64,000 nucleotides of DNA from Phenylobacterium aquaticum (GCF_022695515.1 NZ_JALDPT010000016.1:1-64000), one strand, 5' to 3'; positions 24,477 to 35,798 are shown, numbered from the stretch's first letter. Notes: a model not told the origin generated them from the sequence alone. Made by a program: numbers and translations.

Positions 24477-26057
24477 TTAGTGTGAGATCCGCAGGGCGTT
24501 GATCGAGCCGGCGATGGCGGCGAAGGCGGCGTTCAGGTCGGAGGCCGCCGTGACGTCGTAATATTTGTCGGACGAGGTCGCGCAGCCCTGGAGCAGGGTC
24601 TTTGAGCTCGCCGAGACCTGGACGCCCACCGTGTAGATGGTGATGCCCTGGTTCTTCACATTGGTGCAGAGCGCCGTGAAGCGGTCGTTCATCTTGCTGG
24701 TGCGGGTGGAGTCCGACCCGCTCGTGATGCCCAGCAGGTTCTGCCAGATATAGCCCAGCCCCTCATAATAGGAGGCGTTGCCGTTCCAGCTGGACGGGTT
24801 GGTGTTGGTGTTGTCGCCGTCGGTCATCAGGATGATGATCTTGCGCAGATGGGTCGAGTTATAGGCCGCGCCATCCGCGAAGGGAGCGTTGGGCGACAGG
24901 GTGTGCCAGCCCCACACCAGGCCCATGGGCACATTGGTCTCGCCCGTGGCGACCATGGCGTCGATCGCGGTCTTCACCGCCGAGGTGGTGGTGGTCAGCC
25001 GGATCACCGGCTGCATGGTGCAGTCCTCATTGGGACCGTCACCGGAACTGGGCGCCGAGGTGTACTTGGCCGAGTTCCTCTGGCGGGTCAGCCAGCTGTT
25101 GCTGTTGGTGCCGTCCGACAGATAGTCGTTCTGGTAGCCCCAGTAGCCGGCGCTGGAGTCCGGTTCGTCGGGCCAGAAATAGGGCACGAACATCGTCGCC
25201 GGCGTGGACGATGTCGGGGCGGTCTCCTGGATGTCATAGGGCTGCTGGCGGCTCTCCACGCAGCCGGCCCAGGACAGGCCCATCTGCTTCATCAGCTTGA
25301 AGCGGTCGGTCTGGACGTCGAAATTGTCGGTGCCCGCCGCCACCTCGGCCTTGGCCTCGGGGTCGAGCCAGGTCGGAATGCCCGTGCCGGAGTGGGTGGT
25401 GGTGTTGTAGCTCGACAGGCTGGTGGTCGACTGGACCCGGACCGTCATGGAGAACGGCACCAGGGAGACCTTCAGCGGATCGGTGAGGGTGCTCTGGGCC
25501 GCGGCGGTGACCAGGGTGTCGATCAGGTTCTTGGCCGCGGTCTTGGTGTTGGTCAGCTTGGTGCCGGCCATGGAGCCGGTGTTGTCGAGCACCAGGGCCA
25601 CTTCCAGCCGGTCGAGGGAGCGGACCACCTTGGAATTGGCGGTGATGTTGGCGTGCGGCCAGACCCCCGGGGCGATGGCCGGGGCGGTGATCTCGGCGTA
25701 GCCGATCACAGTGTCGCCGCTGAGCGTGAAGTTCGAGGAGACCAGGGTCACGCCGGTGGGCAGGACCAGATTGGCCAGCAGGGCCTTGTCGCCCACCGCG
25801 TCGACCGTCGTGGTCGTATTGGCGGTGGAGCGGGCCGCGAACAGGGTGGCGGCGTCGAGCGCGTCCTGCAGCTGGGTGCGCTGGGTCGAGCCCAGATAGA
25901 TGTCGGCCATGCCCAGCACGATGGGCGTCAGGAGGATCATGGCGACGGCGAAGAACACCGCCGCGGCGCCGCGTTCGTCCCGGGCGCCGGCGCGCAGCCA
26001 GCCGAGCAGCGCCTTGCGGCGACTGGTCTTGGTCTGGCTGTTCGACGTCCGACGCAC
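24477..26057 (-). CDS. TadG-like pilus assembly protein with von Willebrand A domain
   Basis: A 526-residue protein. A TadE/G-like N terminus has GARDERGAAAVFFAVAMILLTPIVLGMADI, a type IV-like prepilin helix with RG-A junction. A vWA domain then starts at EVALVLDNTGSMAGTKL, whose D-x-T-G-S stands in for the MIDAS DxSxS, and the late TDGDN is the closing aspartate. Such proteins accompany Tad pili or act as cell-envelope adhesins. No other tad gene is nearby, so it is an orphan. The first in-frame start I can support is GTG 26057, preceded by a G-rich stretch. Confidence 0.82.
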   Translation of the reverse strand: MRRTSNSQTKTSRRKALLGWLRAGARDERGAAAVFFAVAMILLTPIVLGMADIYLGSTQRTQLQDALDAATLFAARSTANTTTTVDAVGDKALLANLVLPTGVTLVSSNFTLSGDTVIGYAEITAPAIAPGVWPHANITANSKVVRSLDRLEVALVLDNTGSMAGTKLTNTKTAAKNLIDTLVTAAAQSTLTDPLKVSLVPFSMTVRVQSTTSLSSYNTTTHSGTGIPTWLDPEAKAEVAAGTDNFDVQTDRFKLMKQMGLSWAGCVESRQQPYDIQETAPTSSTPATMFVPYFWPDEPDSSAGYWGYQNDYLSDGTNSNSWLTRQRNSAKYTSAPSSGDGPNEDCTMQPVIRLTTTTSAVKTAIDAMVATGETNVPMGLVWGWHTLSPNAPFADGAAYNSTHLRKIIILMTDGDNTNTNPSSWNGNASYYEGLGYIWQNLLGITSGSDSTRTSKMNDRFTALCTNVKNQGITIYTVGVQVSASSKTLLQGCATSSDKYYDVTAASDLNAAFAAIAGSINALRISH

Positions 26058-26156
26058 GCTTGCGTCCCCCCGCGGTTAGGAAACTCCGCGGGAGGATCGC
26101 CGATCAACGTAAACGAATAGGGCGCCGCGCAGGGTAAACGCGGGGTCCGGGTCGGC

Positions 26157-27961
26157 TCACCAGCCGCAGTGCTCGCCCTTGTTCTGCTTGGTGAGCCAGA
26201 CGTTCAGGGGCTGGAAGTACTCGGTCACCGCGCTGGCGTCGGTGGTCTTCTCGCCGGTGAAGGCGGCGAGCGCCTCCGGCCAGGGCTTGGACTGGCCCAT
26301 GGCCAGCATGGTGTTGAGCTTCTCGCCCACATCCTTGCGGTCATAGACCGAGCAGCGGTGCAGCGGCCCCTTCCAGCCCATCTGCCGGCAGGCGGCGCGC
26401 TGGAACTGGAACTCGTAATTATAGGCCAGGAAGTAGCGCATATAGGGGACGCTGGCGGCGATATGGTACTTGGCCGCCGCGTCGAAGGCGTCGGCCGGGC
26501 GCGGGCCGGGGGGCGTCAGGCCCTGATATTCCTGCCGCAGCTTCCACCAGGCCTCATTGTAGTGGGCCGGGTCGACCTGGCCGGAGAACACCTCCCACCG
26601 CCACTTGTCGATCATCAGGCCGAACGGCAGGAAGGCGATCTTGTCGAGGGCCATCTTCAGCAGGAAGGGGATGTCCTCGCTGTCGCCGGGCACCTGATCC
26701 AGCAGGCCGATCTGGTGCAGATAGGTGGGGGTCAGGGCCGACAGGCCGGCGAAGTCGCCCACCGCCTCGTGGAACCCGTCATTGGCGGAGTTCTTGAAGA
26801 GATAGGGCTGATCGGAATAGGCGCGCTGGTAGTAGTTGTGCCCGAGCTCGTGGTGGACGGTGTAGAAGTCCTCGGCGTTGGCCTTGAAGCAGGCCTTGAT
26901 CCGCACGTCGCTCTTGTCGTCCACATCCCAGGCCGAGGCGTGGCAGACCACCTCGCGATCGCGGGGCCGGGTGATCTGGGAGCGTTCCCAGAAGGTCTCC
27001 GGCAGGGCGCGAAGCCCAGCGAGGAATAGAAGCCCTCGCCGGTCTTGACCATCTTCACCGGCTCATAGCCGTGCTTGGCCAACAGGTTGTCGAGGCTGTA
27101 GCTGGACGTGATCCCCGCAGGCGCCACCACGTCATAGATGTTGCCCCAGGCCTGGGCCCACATATTGCCCAGGAGGTCGGCGCGGATCGGGCCGGTGCGC
27201 GGCTGGACCGCGTCGCCGTACTTGGCGTTGAGGCGGGCGCGCACATAGCAGTGCAGGTTCTTGTAGAAGGGCGCCACCTGCTTCCACAACCGGTCGGTCT
27301 CGGCCGCGAAGGCGTCGGGGTCCATGTCGTAGTTGGAGCGCCAGAGCGCCCCGGTGTCCTTGAAGCCCAGGCCGCGGGCGCCCTCGTTGGAGAGGGCCGC
27401 CAGCTTGGCGTAGTCGTCCTTCATGGGCGGGGCGATGGAGTGCCAGCCCTCCCAGACCGCCTTCAGCTCGGCCGGATCGCGCGAGTGGGCGAGGATGTCC
27501 TCGGCGTCGTTCAGGTTCAGGGTCTTGCCCTTGTAGGTGAACTTGCCGGTCGAATAGGTCGAATCCAGCCGCGAGGAGAGCCGGGCCACCTCCGCCGCCG
27601 CGCCGGGGCGATCCGGCGCCGGGGTCACCAGATAGAGCTTGAGCAGCTTGAGCTTGCGCGCGGTGACCGGGTCGACCGCCACCCCGTCATAGCGGGCCGC
27701 CTGCTTGGCGAAGCCGGTGGCCAGCTCGTTCTGCTGGCCGAGCGCGCGGGCCTCCAGCCACTGGGTGTCCTCGGTGATGTTGGTGGCGCGCACCCAGGAG
27801 GACTTGGCGGCGTACTCGCTGAAGGCGGCGAGTTCGGCCTCGGCCTTGTCGACAAAGGCCTTGGCCTCGGCGGGGGTGGGCTTTTCAGGCGGGGTCTGGG
27901 CGGCGGCCGAGGTCGCCGCCAGCAGCGCCGCCGAGGCGGCGGCGAGCAGGTGAAGTTTCAT
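26157..27961 (-). pseudogene. M2 family peptidyl-dipeptidase (ACE-like), frameshifted
   Basis: Two overlapping frames make one ACE-like metallopeptidase of about 600 residues. The first (ATG 27961 down to 26732) has a signal peptide and the first two thirds, reading correctly to FYSSLGFAP. The second (from about 27000 down to 26157) carries VHHELGHNYYQ with the HExxH zinc site, then HEAVGDFAGLSA with the third Glu ligand. The break is at plus-strand GGG 27005-27007. One more G restores APLPETFWERSQITRPRDREV in one frame. M2 enzymes remove C-terminal dipeptides in the periplasm. The intact flanks suggest a sequencing error or a very recent mutation. Confidence 0.85.
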
Positions 27962-28063
27962 GCGAAGGCTGTCCTTGCAGGGGTCGGAGCGCGGCGCGTC
28001 CGCGCCGCCATGCCCCGATGGGACCGCCCCGGGCGACGCCCGTCAAGCCGGCTTCGGCCGCGA

Positions 28064-28237
28064 CTAGGCGCGCAGCTCCCGCGCCGCCAGGCGGATGGAG
28101 TCCTCGATGGCGGCCTGGGCGTCGGACTGGCTGTAGACCGAGCCGGCGGCCACGGTCTCGCCGTCCTCGTCATAGACGCACCAAGTCCACCCGCTTTCCG
28201 CATGGGTCAGCGAATAGGCGAAGGGCTGTTCGGACAT
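28064..28237 (-). CDS. Small hypothetical protein
   Basis: A 57-residue acidic protein starting MSEQPFAYSLTHAESGW and containing WCVYDEDGETVAAGS. It has no signal peptide or membrane segment. The frame extends to ATG 28303, but ATG 28237 fits better with normal codon use. I recognise no family for certain; the short beta-strand pattern with GxxVAxG spacing resembles small UPF-type proteins. It stands between the M2 peptidase and alpha-2-macroglobulin genes. Confidence 0.55.
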   Translation of the reverse strand: MSEQPFAYSLTHAESGWTWCVYDEDGETVAAGSVYSQSDAQAAIEDSIRLAARELRA

Positions 28238-28492
28238 GACGGCCTCGCATGGTGCGTTGCAGCAATATGACACTATGACGACTCCAACGCCGGACGCTGT
28301 CAAGCGGTTGCGTCCTGTGGCGGCGCCACAAAGCCGGCGCTCGCGGGGGCTGAGACACCGGGATCATCGCGGCCCGGCCACCGGTTTCACGCGCGCTAGA
28401 TTGACCCCGCCCGCGCTTTCGCGTCCCATCCGCCTGCGACAGACTGTCAGCCGGGAGGGGCCCCATGGCGCCGAGCGACGAGACGCCGAACG
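28238..28492. promoter_or_regulatory. Intergenic region upstream of the alpha-2-macroglobulin gene
   Basis: This stretch of 255 bases should hold divergent promoters. I see a perfect TGTGGC-GGC-GCCACA repeat near 28316-28330 and a strong GGGAGGGG ribosome site at 28453-28460 in front of ATG 28465. That ATG is in a different frame from the main protein and opens only 40 codons. No ECF-type promoter box is visible. Confidence 0.4.
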
Positions 28493-31400
28493 ATGGCGCG
28501 CAAGAACCTCAGGGCGGGCGGATCCGGCCCGCGCGGACCGCGCGCGCACCTGAACGGCGCGCTGCTCACGGCCCGGCAGTGGTATGATCGCGCCCGTCGC
28601 AGCCAGGTTCCCGGCCTCGCCGCCGGGGCGGTGATCATCGCGGCCTTCGGCGGCGGCCTCCTGGCCGCCAAGGGGTTCGACGCCCTGACCACGCCGAAGG
28701 GTCCCGCCGCCGCCCACCTGGAGCCCGGCGCCGAGGGCTGGTCGCTGTTCGGCAAGCCCCGCTCCGCCGACGCCCCGCGGCGCGGCGTGCCCAAGCCGGA
28801 AGGCTTCGCGGTCTGGCGCTCGCGGATCGACACCTCGCGGTCCGAGCCCATGGCCTGCGTCGAGCTGACCCGGCCGCTGGATCCGGCCAAGTCCTATGCC
28901 GACTATGTGCTGGTCTCCCCCGATCTAGGCCACAGCCCCGCCGTCTCGGCGAAGGGCTCGGAACTCTGCGTCTCGGGCGTCGGTTTCAATGATCGCCGGG
29001 TGACCCTGCTGAAGGGCCTGCCGGCCAAGGGCGGCGAGACGCTGGCGGCCAATGCCGACGTCGATTTCACCTTCGGCGAGAAGCCGCCCTATGTCGGCTT
29101 CGCCGGCGAGGGCGTGATCCTGCCCCGCGAGGATTCCGACGGCATCGGCATCGAGACCGTCAATGTCAGCCGCCTCTATGTCGAGGTCTGGCGGGTGGTC
29201 GACCGCAATCTGGTGCGCAAGTCGATCAGCGCCCCCGATCCCACCGGCGAGGGCGACTACGCCGACGACTACGGCTCCGACAGCCCCGACGACGAGGGCC
29301 GGGTGATCTGGAAGGGCGAGGTCGAGGTGAAGGCCGAGGGCGACGGCGCCCGCACCACCACCGTCTTCCCGCTGGGCGCCGTGCTGAAGGACATGAAGCC
29401 CGGCGGCTATGTCATCAAGGCCCGCGACGCCTCCGGCGGCCGCGCCGCCAAGCCGGACGACCCGGGCTATGACTCCAGCCCGCCGGCCCAGGCCCGGCGC
29501 TGGGTGATGTTCACCGACATGGCCCTGTCGGCCTATGACGGCTCCGACAGCCTGGACGTGGTGGTCCGCTCCCTGAAGACCGCCCGCATCCTGCCCGGCG
29601 TGAAGGTGACGCTGGTCGCCCGCAACGGCGAGGACCTGGCCGCCGCCAAGGCCGACGCCAACGGCCATGTGCGCTTCGACCACGCCCTGCTGGAGGGCGA
29701 AGGGTCGGCCGACGCCAAGATGGTGATGGCCTATGGCGCCCAGGGCGACCTGGCCGTGCTGGACCTCGACCGCGCGCCGGTCGATCTCAGCAAGCAGGGC
29801 ATCGGCGGCCGCACCGCCGACGGCGGCGACGCCTCGACCACGGGCCGGGCCTCGGCCGGGGTAGTCGACGCCTATGTCTATGGCGACCGGGGCATCTATC
29901 GGCCCGGCGAGACCGTGCACCTGAACGCCCTGCTCCGCGACCGCGAGGTCAAGGCGGTGAAGGACCGCAAGGGCGCCATCGTGGTGCGCCGTCCCTCCGG
30001 CGTGGAGTTCAAGCGCTATCCCTTCGACAGCGCGCCGCAGGGTTCGGTCGGCGCCGACGTGGTGCTGCCCAAGAGCGCGCCGCGCGGCAAGTGGTCGGCG
30101 AAGGTGGAGATCGACGGCCTGGAGAAGGCCGCCGGCGAGCTGTCGTTCTCGGTCGAGGACTTCGCGCCCCAGCGGCTGGCGGTCACCGCCACCGGCCAGG
30201 AGGGCCGCCCGCTGTCGGCCGGCGAGGCCCGCGCGGTCGAGATCAACGCCCGCTTCCTCTATGGCGCCGCCGGCGCCGGCCTGCAGACCCAGGGCGAGGC
30301 CCGGCTGAAGGCCGACCCCGATCCCTTCCCGCAGTTCGAGGGCTATAGCTGGGGCGACCAGGTCTCGCCCTTCGAGGAGAAATATCTCGACCTCGGCCAG
30401 ACCGTCACCGACGGCGAGGGCCGCGCGGTGGTGACCGTGAAGGCCGACGAGGCGGGCGACACCGCCCAGCCACTGGCCGCGGTGTTCACCGCCTCGGTGT
30501 TCGAGCCCGGCGGCCGTCCGGTCCGCGAGGGCCTCGACCTGAAGGTCCGCACCAAGCCGGTCTATCTGGGGGTGAAGGTCGACCAGGGCGACGCCGCCGG
30601 AAACGGCGACCCGGTCATCGCGCTGAACATCATCGCCGCCAATGCGGCGGGGCAGAGGATCGCCACCGGCGGGGTCAATTACAGCCTGATCGCCGAGAAC
30701 TGGGACTATGACTGGTTCCAGCAGGACGGGCGCTGGCAGTGGCGCCGCACCAGCCGCGACGTGGTGGTGCAGAAGGGGTCGCTGAACATCGCAGCCGCCG
30801 CGCCGGCCCGCATCGCCCGCAAGCTGGGCTGGGGCGACTATCGCCTGGAGGTCTTCGGCCCCAACGGCGCCAAGACCGTCACCCGCTTCGCCTCCGGCTG
30901 GGGGGCGCCGGCCAAGGACGTGGAGGCGCCCGACTTCGTGCGCGTCAGCGCCGGGGCCCGCACCTATGCCCAGGGCGACACGGTCGAGATCACGCTCAAG
31001 CCGCCCTATGCGGGCGAGGCCCAGGTGGCGGTCGCCACCGACCGGCTGATCGACCTGAAGACCGTCTCGGTCGGTCCCGGCGGGACCACCGTGCGGCTGA
31101 AGACCAACGGCGCCTGGGGCGGCGGGGCCTATGTGCTGGTGAGCGTGGTGCAGCCGCGCGACCCGGTCGCCTCGCCCAAGCCGCGCCGCGCCCTGGGTCT
31201 GGTCTATGTGCCGCTGGATCCCAAGGACCGGAAGCTGGCGGTGTCCATCGACACCCCGCCGAAGCTCGATTCCAAGGCCATGATCGAGGTGCCGGTGACC
31301 ATCAAGGGCGCCGGGTTCGGCGGCCGGGCGCGGGTGACGCTCGCGGCGGTCGACGAGGGCATCCTGCAGCTGACCAAGTTCAAGAGCCCCGATCCGGTGC

Positions 31401-33579
31401 AGTGGTACTTCGGCAAGAAGGCCCTGACGCTGGACTATCGCGACGACTATGGCCGCCTGCTCGACCCGAACCTGGGCGCGCCGGCCAATGTGAACTTCGG
31501 CGGCGACGAGATCGGCGGCGAAGGCCTGACCGTGACCCCGATCAAGACGGTCGCCCTGTGGTCCGGCGTGGTGGAGACCGGGCTCGACGGCAAGACGGTG
31601 ATCAAGCTGCCCGCCGCCGAGTTCAACGGCGAACTGCGGCTGATGGCCGTGGCCTGGACCGACACCGCCGTGGGCTCGGCCTCCAAGCCGATGACCGTGC
31701 GCGAGCCGGTGATCGCCGACCTCTCCCTGCCCCGCTTCCTGGCGCCGGGGGACAAGGCCTTTGCGACGCTGGAGCTGCATAATCTGGAGGGCAAGGTCGG
31801 CCAGTACATCGCCGAGCTGTCCTCCGACGGCGGCATCCTCGCCCCGTTCAAGAAGGCGTTCCAGCTGGCGCTCGGCCAGAGGATCGCCGAGCGGATTCCG
31901 TTCAACGCACCGCGCGTGGCGGGGATCGGCAAGGTGGGCTTCAAGGTCTCGGGCCCCGGCTTCGTAACCGCCAAGGACTATCCGCTGCAGACGCGGCTGG
32001 GCTGGGGCCAGATCACCCGGACCACCATGACGCTGCAGAAGCAGGGCGAGGCCTTCACGCCGACCCCGGATCTGCTGGCGGGCCTGGCGGCGGGCGATGT
32101 GACCCTGCAGGTCTCCTACTCGCCGTTCCGCGGCTTCGACCCGGCGCCGATCGCCAGCGCCCTGTCGCACTATCCCTATGGCTGCACGGAACAGACGGTC
32201 TCGGCCGCCTATCCCCTGCTCTACGCCCTGGAGGTCGGCGGCGATCCGAAGGTGAAGCGGTCGTCCGCGGCGCTGGCCCAGGCGGTCGGCAAGCTGCTGG
32301 ACCGCCAGACCCTCGACGGGGCCTTCGGCCTGTGGCGGGTGGGCGACGGCGAGGCGGACGCCTGGCTGGGGGCTTACGCCACCGACTTCCTGATCGAGGC
32401 GCGCAACATGGGCGCTCCGGTGCCGCAGGAAGCCATCGACCGGGCCCTGTCGGCCATGCGGCAGATCTCGCGGCCCGACGGCTGGGCCTCGGTCTCCTAC
32501 CGGCTGGACTATCCCGACTGGTGGGCCGGGTCCCCGGAGGCCTCCAAGAAGGCGACGGCGACCATGCGGTCGCGCGCATCCGCCTACGCGCTGTACGTGC
32601 TGGCCAAGGGCGGCAAGGGCGACCTCGCCCGCCTGCGCTGGTGGCATGACGTGCAGATGAAGTCGGAAGCCTCGCCTTTGGCCAAGGCCCAGGTGGGCGC
32701 GGGTCTGGCCCTGATGGGCGACCACGCCCGGGCGCGCTCGGCCCTGCGCCAGGCGATCGGGTCCCTGGGCTATCGCGAGGAGAGCGACTGGTACCAGAGC
32801 CCGCTGCGCGACCTGGCCGCCGTGATCGCGCTCGCCTATGAGGCGGGCGAGACCGACCTCGCCAGGGGCCTGCAAGGCCGGCTGGAGAACGCGGTCAAGG
32901 ATCCCGACGCGCTCAACACCCAGGAGCAGGCCCGCCTGCTGGAGGCCGCCCACTACATGCTGCAGGCCACCGGTCCGGTGAAGATCGGCGCGACGGGGGC
33001 CATCCCGCTGACCGCCGCCGGCGGCGCCCAGCGCTGGGCGGTGGGCAAGCTGTCGGAGGCGCGCTTCGTCAATAACGGGGCGCCGATCTGGCGGATGGTC
33101 ACCGTGACCGGGGCGCCGGTGGCGCGCCCGGGGCGATGCAGAACGGGGTGACGCTGTCCAAGCGCCTGGTCGGGTTCACCGGCGGGGCGGTGGACGCCGC
33201 GGCGCTTCACCAGGGCGACCGGGTGATCGTGCTGGTCACCGGCCGCTCCAGCCAGGCCCGGACCATGCAGCTGGTGGTGGACGATCCCCTGCCCGCGGGC
33301 TTCGAAATCGAGACGGTGCTGGGCCCTGACGACGCCCAGAACGGACCGTTCAAGTTCCTGGGCCAGCTGTCGACCGCCAGCGTCCAGGAGGCCCGCGACG
33401 ACCGCTATGTCGCGACCATGAACCTGGCGGGCAAGGCGAACTTCGCCTTCGCCTATGTGGCCCGCGCCGTGACGCCCGGGGAGTTCCTGCTCCCCGGCGC
33501 CCAGGCCCGCGACATGTACCGCCCGGCGCTGAACGCCCGCACGGCCGTCGGCCGCACGACGATCTCGCCGGGGCCGTGA
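28493..33579 (+). pseudogene. Bacterial alpha-2-macroglobulin (YfhM-like), 3' frameshift
   Basis: A protein of about 1695 residues in two frames. The first (28493-33151) has a membrane anchor near residues 40-60 (GLAAGAVIIAAFGGGLLA), many beta MG domains and the thioester motif GCTEQ with Cys1231, then the alpha/alpha thioester domain. The second (33136-33579) continues with the C-terminal MG10-type domain (GVTLSKRLVGFTGG...). The break lies in the G4 run at 33130-33133; one more G joins the two. Bacterial A2Ms trap proteases that enter the periplasm and work with PBP1C, which is the next gene. The N-terminal start is uncertain because the best ribosome site serves ATG 28465 in another frame. 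Confidence 0.86.
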
Positions 33580-33596
33580 TGACGGACGTCAGTGAG

Positions 33597-33752
33597 CCTT
33601 CTCCCCCTGCGGGAGAAGGTGGCGGCGTAGCCGACGGATGATGGGTCTCGCTCCGTTGTCCGCGCGGCTGCGTGGTGTGTTCCGCAAGGGTCCGAGAGAC
33701 CCCTCATCCGACCACGCTGCGCGGGGCCACCTTCTCCCGCAAGGGGAGAAGG
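33597..33752. repeat. Long palindromic intergenic repeat (REP/BIME-like) upstream of pbpC
   Basis: Two arms of about 54-60 bases (33597-33650 and 33693-33752) are inverted copies, roughly 80% alike, around a spacer of about 42 bases. Each arm contains its own smaller palindrome of CTTCTCCCC and GGGAGAAGG type. It fills the A2M-pbpC gap. Its right end supplies the AAGGGGAGAAGGAG purine run that serves as the pbpC ribosome site. Confidence 0.8.
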
Positions 33753-33757
33753 AGAAG

Positions 33758-35791
33758 GTGCGGCGGATCACCCTGGCGCTCATCGCCCTGATGGGGGTCG
33801 AGACGGCGGTGTTCGCGATCGACGCGGCGTTTCCGCCGGACATGAGCCGGGCCTTGCGGTCCTCGCCGGTCGCCCTGGACCGCAAGGGGGTGTGGCTGCG
33901 CGCCCTGCCGGTGGAGGACGGGCGCTGGCGGATCCGCGCCGACCTCAGCCGCACCGACCCGATCTTCCTGAAGCGCCTGGTCGCCGTCGAGGACGCCCGG
34001 TTCTGGATCCATACCGGGGTCGATCCCTTCTCCCTGGTCCGGGCGGTGGGCTCGGCGATCATCCATGGTCATCCGACCTCGGGCGCCTCGACGCTCACCA
34101 TGCAGACGGCCCGCCTGCTGGAGCCGCGGCCCCGGACGATCGGGTCGAAGCTCATCGAGATGGTCCGCGCCGTGCAGATCGAGGCGCGACTGTCGAAGCG
34201 CGAGATCCTGGCCCTCTACCTGACGCTCGCCCCCTATGGCAGCAATCTGGAGGGGGTGCGGGCCGCCAGCCTCTCCTATTTCGGCCATGAGCCCGAGACC
34301 CTGACCGACGGCGAGCAGGCCCTGCTGATCGCCCTGCCCCAGTCGCCCGAGGTTCGCCGGCCGGACAAGCGCCCCGAGGCCGCCCGCGCCGCCAGGCTGG
34401 CCGTCCTGACCAAGCTGATCCGCGCGCACCGCCTGACCGAGGTCGAGGCCTCCGAGGCCGAGAGCGAACTCCTGCCGCCCCGCGCGCCCTTTCCCTCGCT
34501 CGCCTGGCATGCGGCGGGGGAGCTGGCGCGCGCGGCGCCGGCCTCCCAGGCCTCGGTGATCTCGACGATCGACGCGGGCCTGCAGACCCGACTGGAGCCG
34601 CTGGCGGCGACGGCAGCCCGCAGCCAAGGCCCGGAGAACACCGCTGCGATCCTGGTGATCGAGATCGGCTCGCGGGCCGTGCGCGCCGCCGTCGGCTCCG
34701 GCGGCCTGGACCGGCCGGGCGGCTGGATCGACATGACCCGGGCGATCCGCTCGCCGGGATCCAGCCTGAAGCCCTTCATCTACGGCTTCGCCTTCGACGA
34801 CGGCGTCGCCGCCCCCGACACCGAGCTGGAGGATTCCCCGCGCCGCTTCGCCGACTATCAGCCGGAGAATTTCGACCGGATCTTCCACGGCAAGGTCACG
34901 GCGCGGGAGGCCCTGTCCCACTCCCTGAACGTCCCGGCCGTGGAGCTGCTGGACAAGGTCGGGCCCGCCAGCTTCGAGGCGCGGATGGCGGCGGTGGACG
35001 TGACCCTGGTGCGCCCCAAGAAGGGGCTGACCGCGCCGGGCCTGGCGATCGCCCTGGGCGGGATCGGCATCTCCCTGCGCGACCTCGCCACCCTTTATGC
35101 CGGCCTGGGCGACGGCGGCGTGGTCAAGCCGCTCGCCTGGACGGAAGCCGAGGCCGCCAAGCGGCCGCACCAGGGCGGCGCGCGCCTGATGCGCAGCGAG
35201 GCCGCGACCCAGGTGCTGGACATCCTGCGCGAAACCCCGCCGCCGGCCGGGGTGACGGCGGCGGCGCTCACCAAGGGCCGGCCGCTGATGGCCTTCAAGA
35301 CCGGCACCTCCTACGGCTTCCGCGACGCCGTGGCGGCCGGCGTGGTCGGGCGCTATGTGATCCTGGTCTGGACCGGCCGCGCCGACGGCGGGGCGCGCGG
35401 CGGGCTGACGGGACGGGATTCCGCCCTGCCCCTGCTGTTCGACGTCGCCGACCTGCTGGACGCCCCGGCCGCCGCCCCGCGGCCCATCGCGCCCAAGGCA
35501 GCGCCCCAGGCGCTCGCCCGGCTGGACCAGGCCACCGAGGGCCCGCGCCTGATCTTCCCGCCGGATGGCTCGACCGTGCAGGTGGAAAGCTATGGGCCGA
35601 AATCGCGCGGCCTGGTGCTGGCGGCGGGCGGCGAGAACCTGAGCTGGTACGCCGACGGCGAGCCCCTGGACCGGGACGCGGTCTCGGGACGGGTGGTCTG
35701 GCGGCCGCGGGGGCCCGGCTTCTATCGGCTGATGGTCGTCGATGGCGAAGGCCGCCGCGCCAAGGCCCGGGTGCGGGTCAAGGGCGGGTGA
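33758..35791 (+). CDS. pbpC: Penicillin-binding protein 1C
   Basis: A bifunctional peptidoglycan synthase of about 677 residues. After a membrane anchor (about 4-22), the glycosyltransferase domain has VEDARFWIHTGVDP and SGASTLTMQTARL. The transpeptidase domain has SSLK in SPGSSLKPFIYG, SLN in ALSHSLNVPAV and KTGTS in FKTGTSYGFRDA. A PBP1C-type C-terminal domain (LIFPPDGSTVQ...) closes it. It pairs with the upstream alpha-2-macroglobulin, a known association. An open frame starts at 33638, but that part is repeat DNA. GTG 33758, right after the AAGGAGAAG run, is the likely start, so the repeat provides the ribosome site. Confidence 0.93.
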   Translation: MRRITLALIALMGVETAVFAIDAAFPPDMSRALRSSPVALDRKGVWLRALPVEDGRWRIRADLSRTDPIFLKRLVAVEDARFWIHTGVDPFSLVRAVGSAIIHGHPTSGASTLTMQTARLLEPRPRTIGSKLIEMVRAVQIEARLSKREILALYLTLAPYGSNLEGVRAASLSYFGHEPETLTDGEQALLIALPQSPEVRRPDKRPEAARAARLAVLTKLIRAHRLTEVEASEAESELLPPRAPFPSLAWHAAGELARAAPASQASVISTIDAGLQTRLEPLAATAARSQGPENTAAILVIEIGSRAVRAAVGSGGLDRPGGWIDMTRAIRSPGSSLKPFIYGFAFDDGVAAPDTELEDSPRRFADYQPENFDRIFHGKVTAREALSHSLNVPAVELLDKVGPASFEARMAAVDVTLVRPKKGLTAPGLAIALGGIGISLRDLATLYAGLGDGGVVKPLAWTEAEAAKRPHQGGARLMRSEAATQVLDILRETPPPAGVTAAALTKGRPLMAFKTGTSYGFRDAVAAGVVGRYVILVWTGRADGGARGGLTGRDSALPLLFDVADLLDAPAAAPRPIAPKAAPQALARLDQATEGPRLIFPPDGSTVQVESYGPKSRGLVLAAGGENLSWYADGEPLDRDAVSGRVVWRPRGPGFYRLMVVDGEGRRAKARVRVKGG

Positions 35792-35798
35792 CAATCCT

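Noticed and set aside
28925..32953. Open frame of more than 1300 codons opposite the alpha-2-macroglobulin
   Set aside because: Antisense shadow caused by high GC at third positions; no domain, no start signal, repetitive low-complexity translation.
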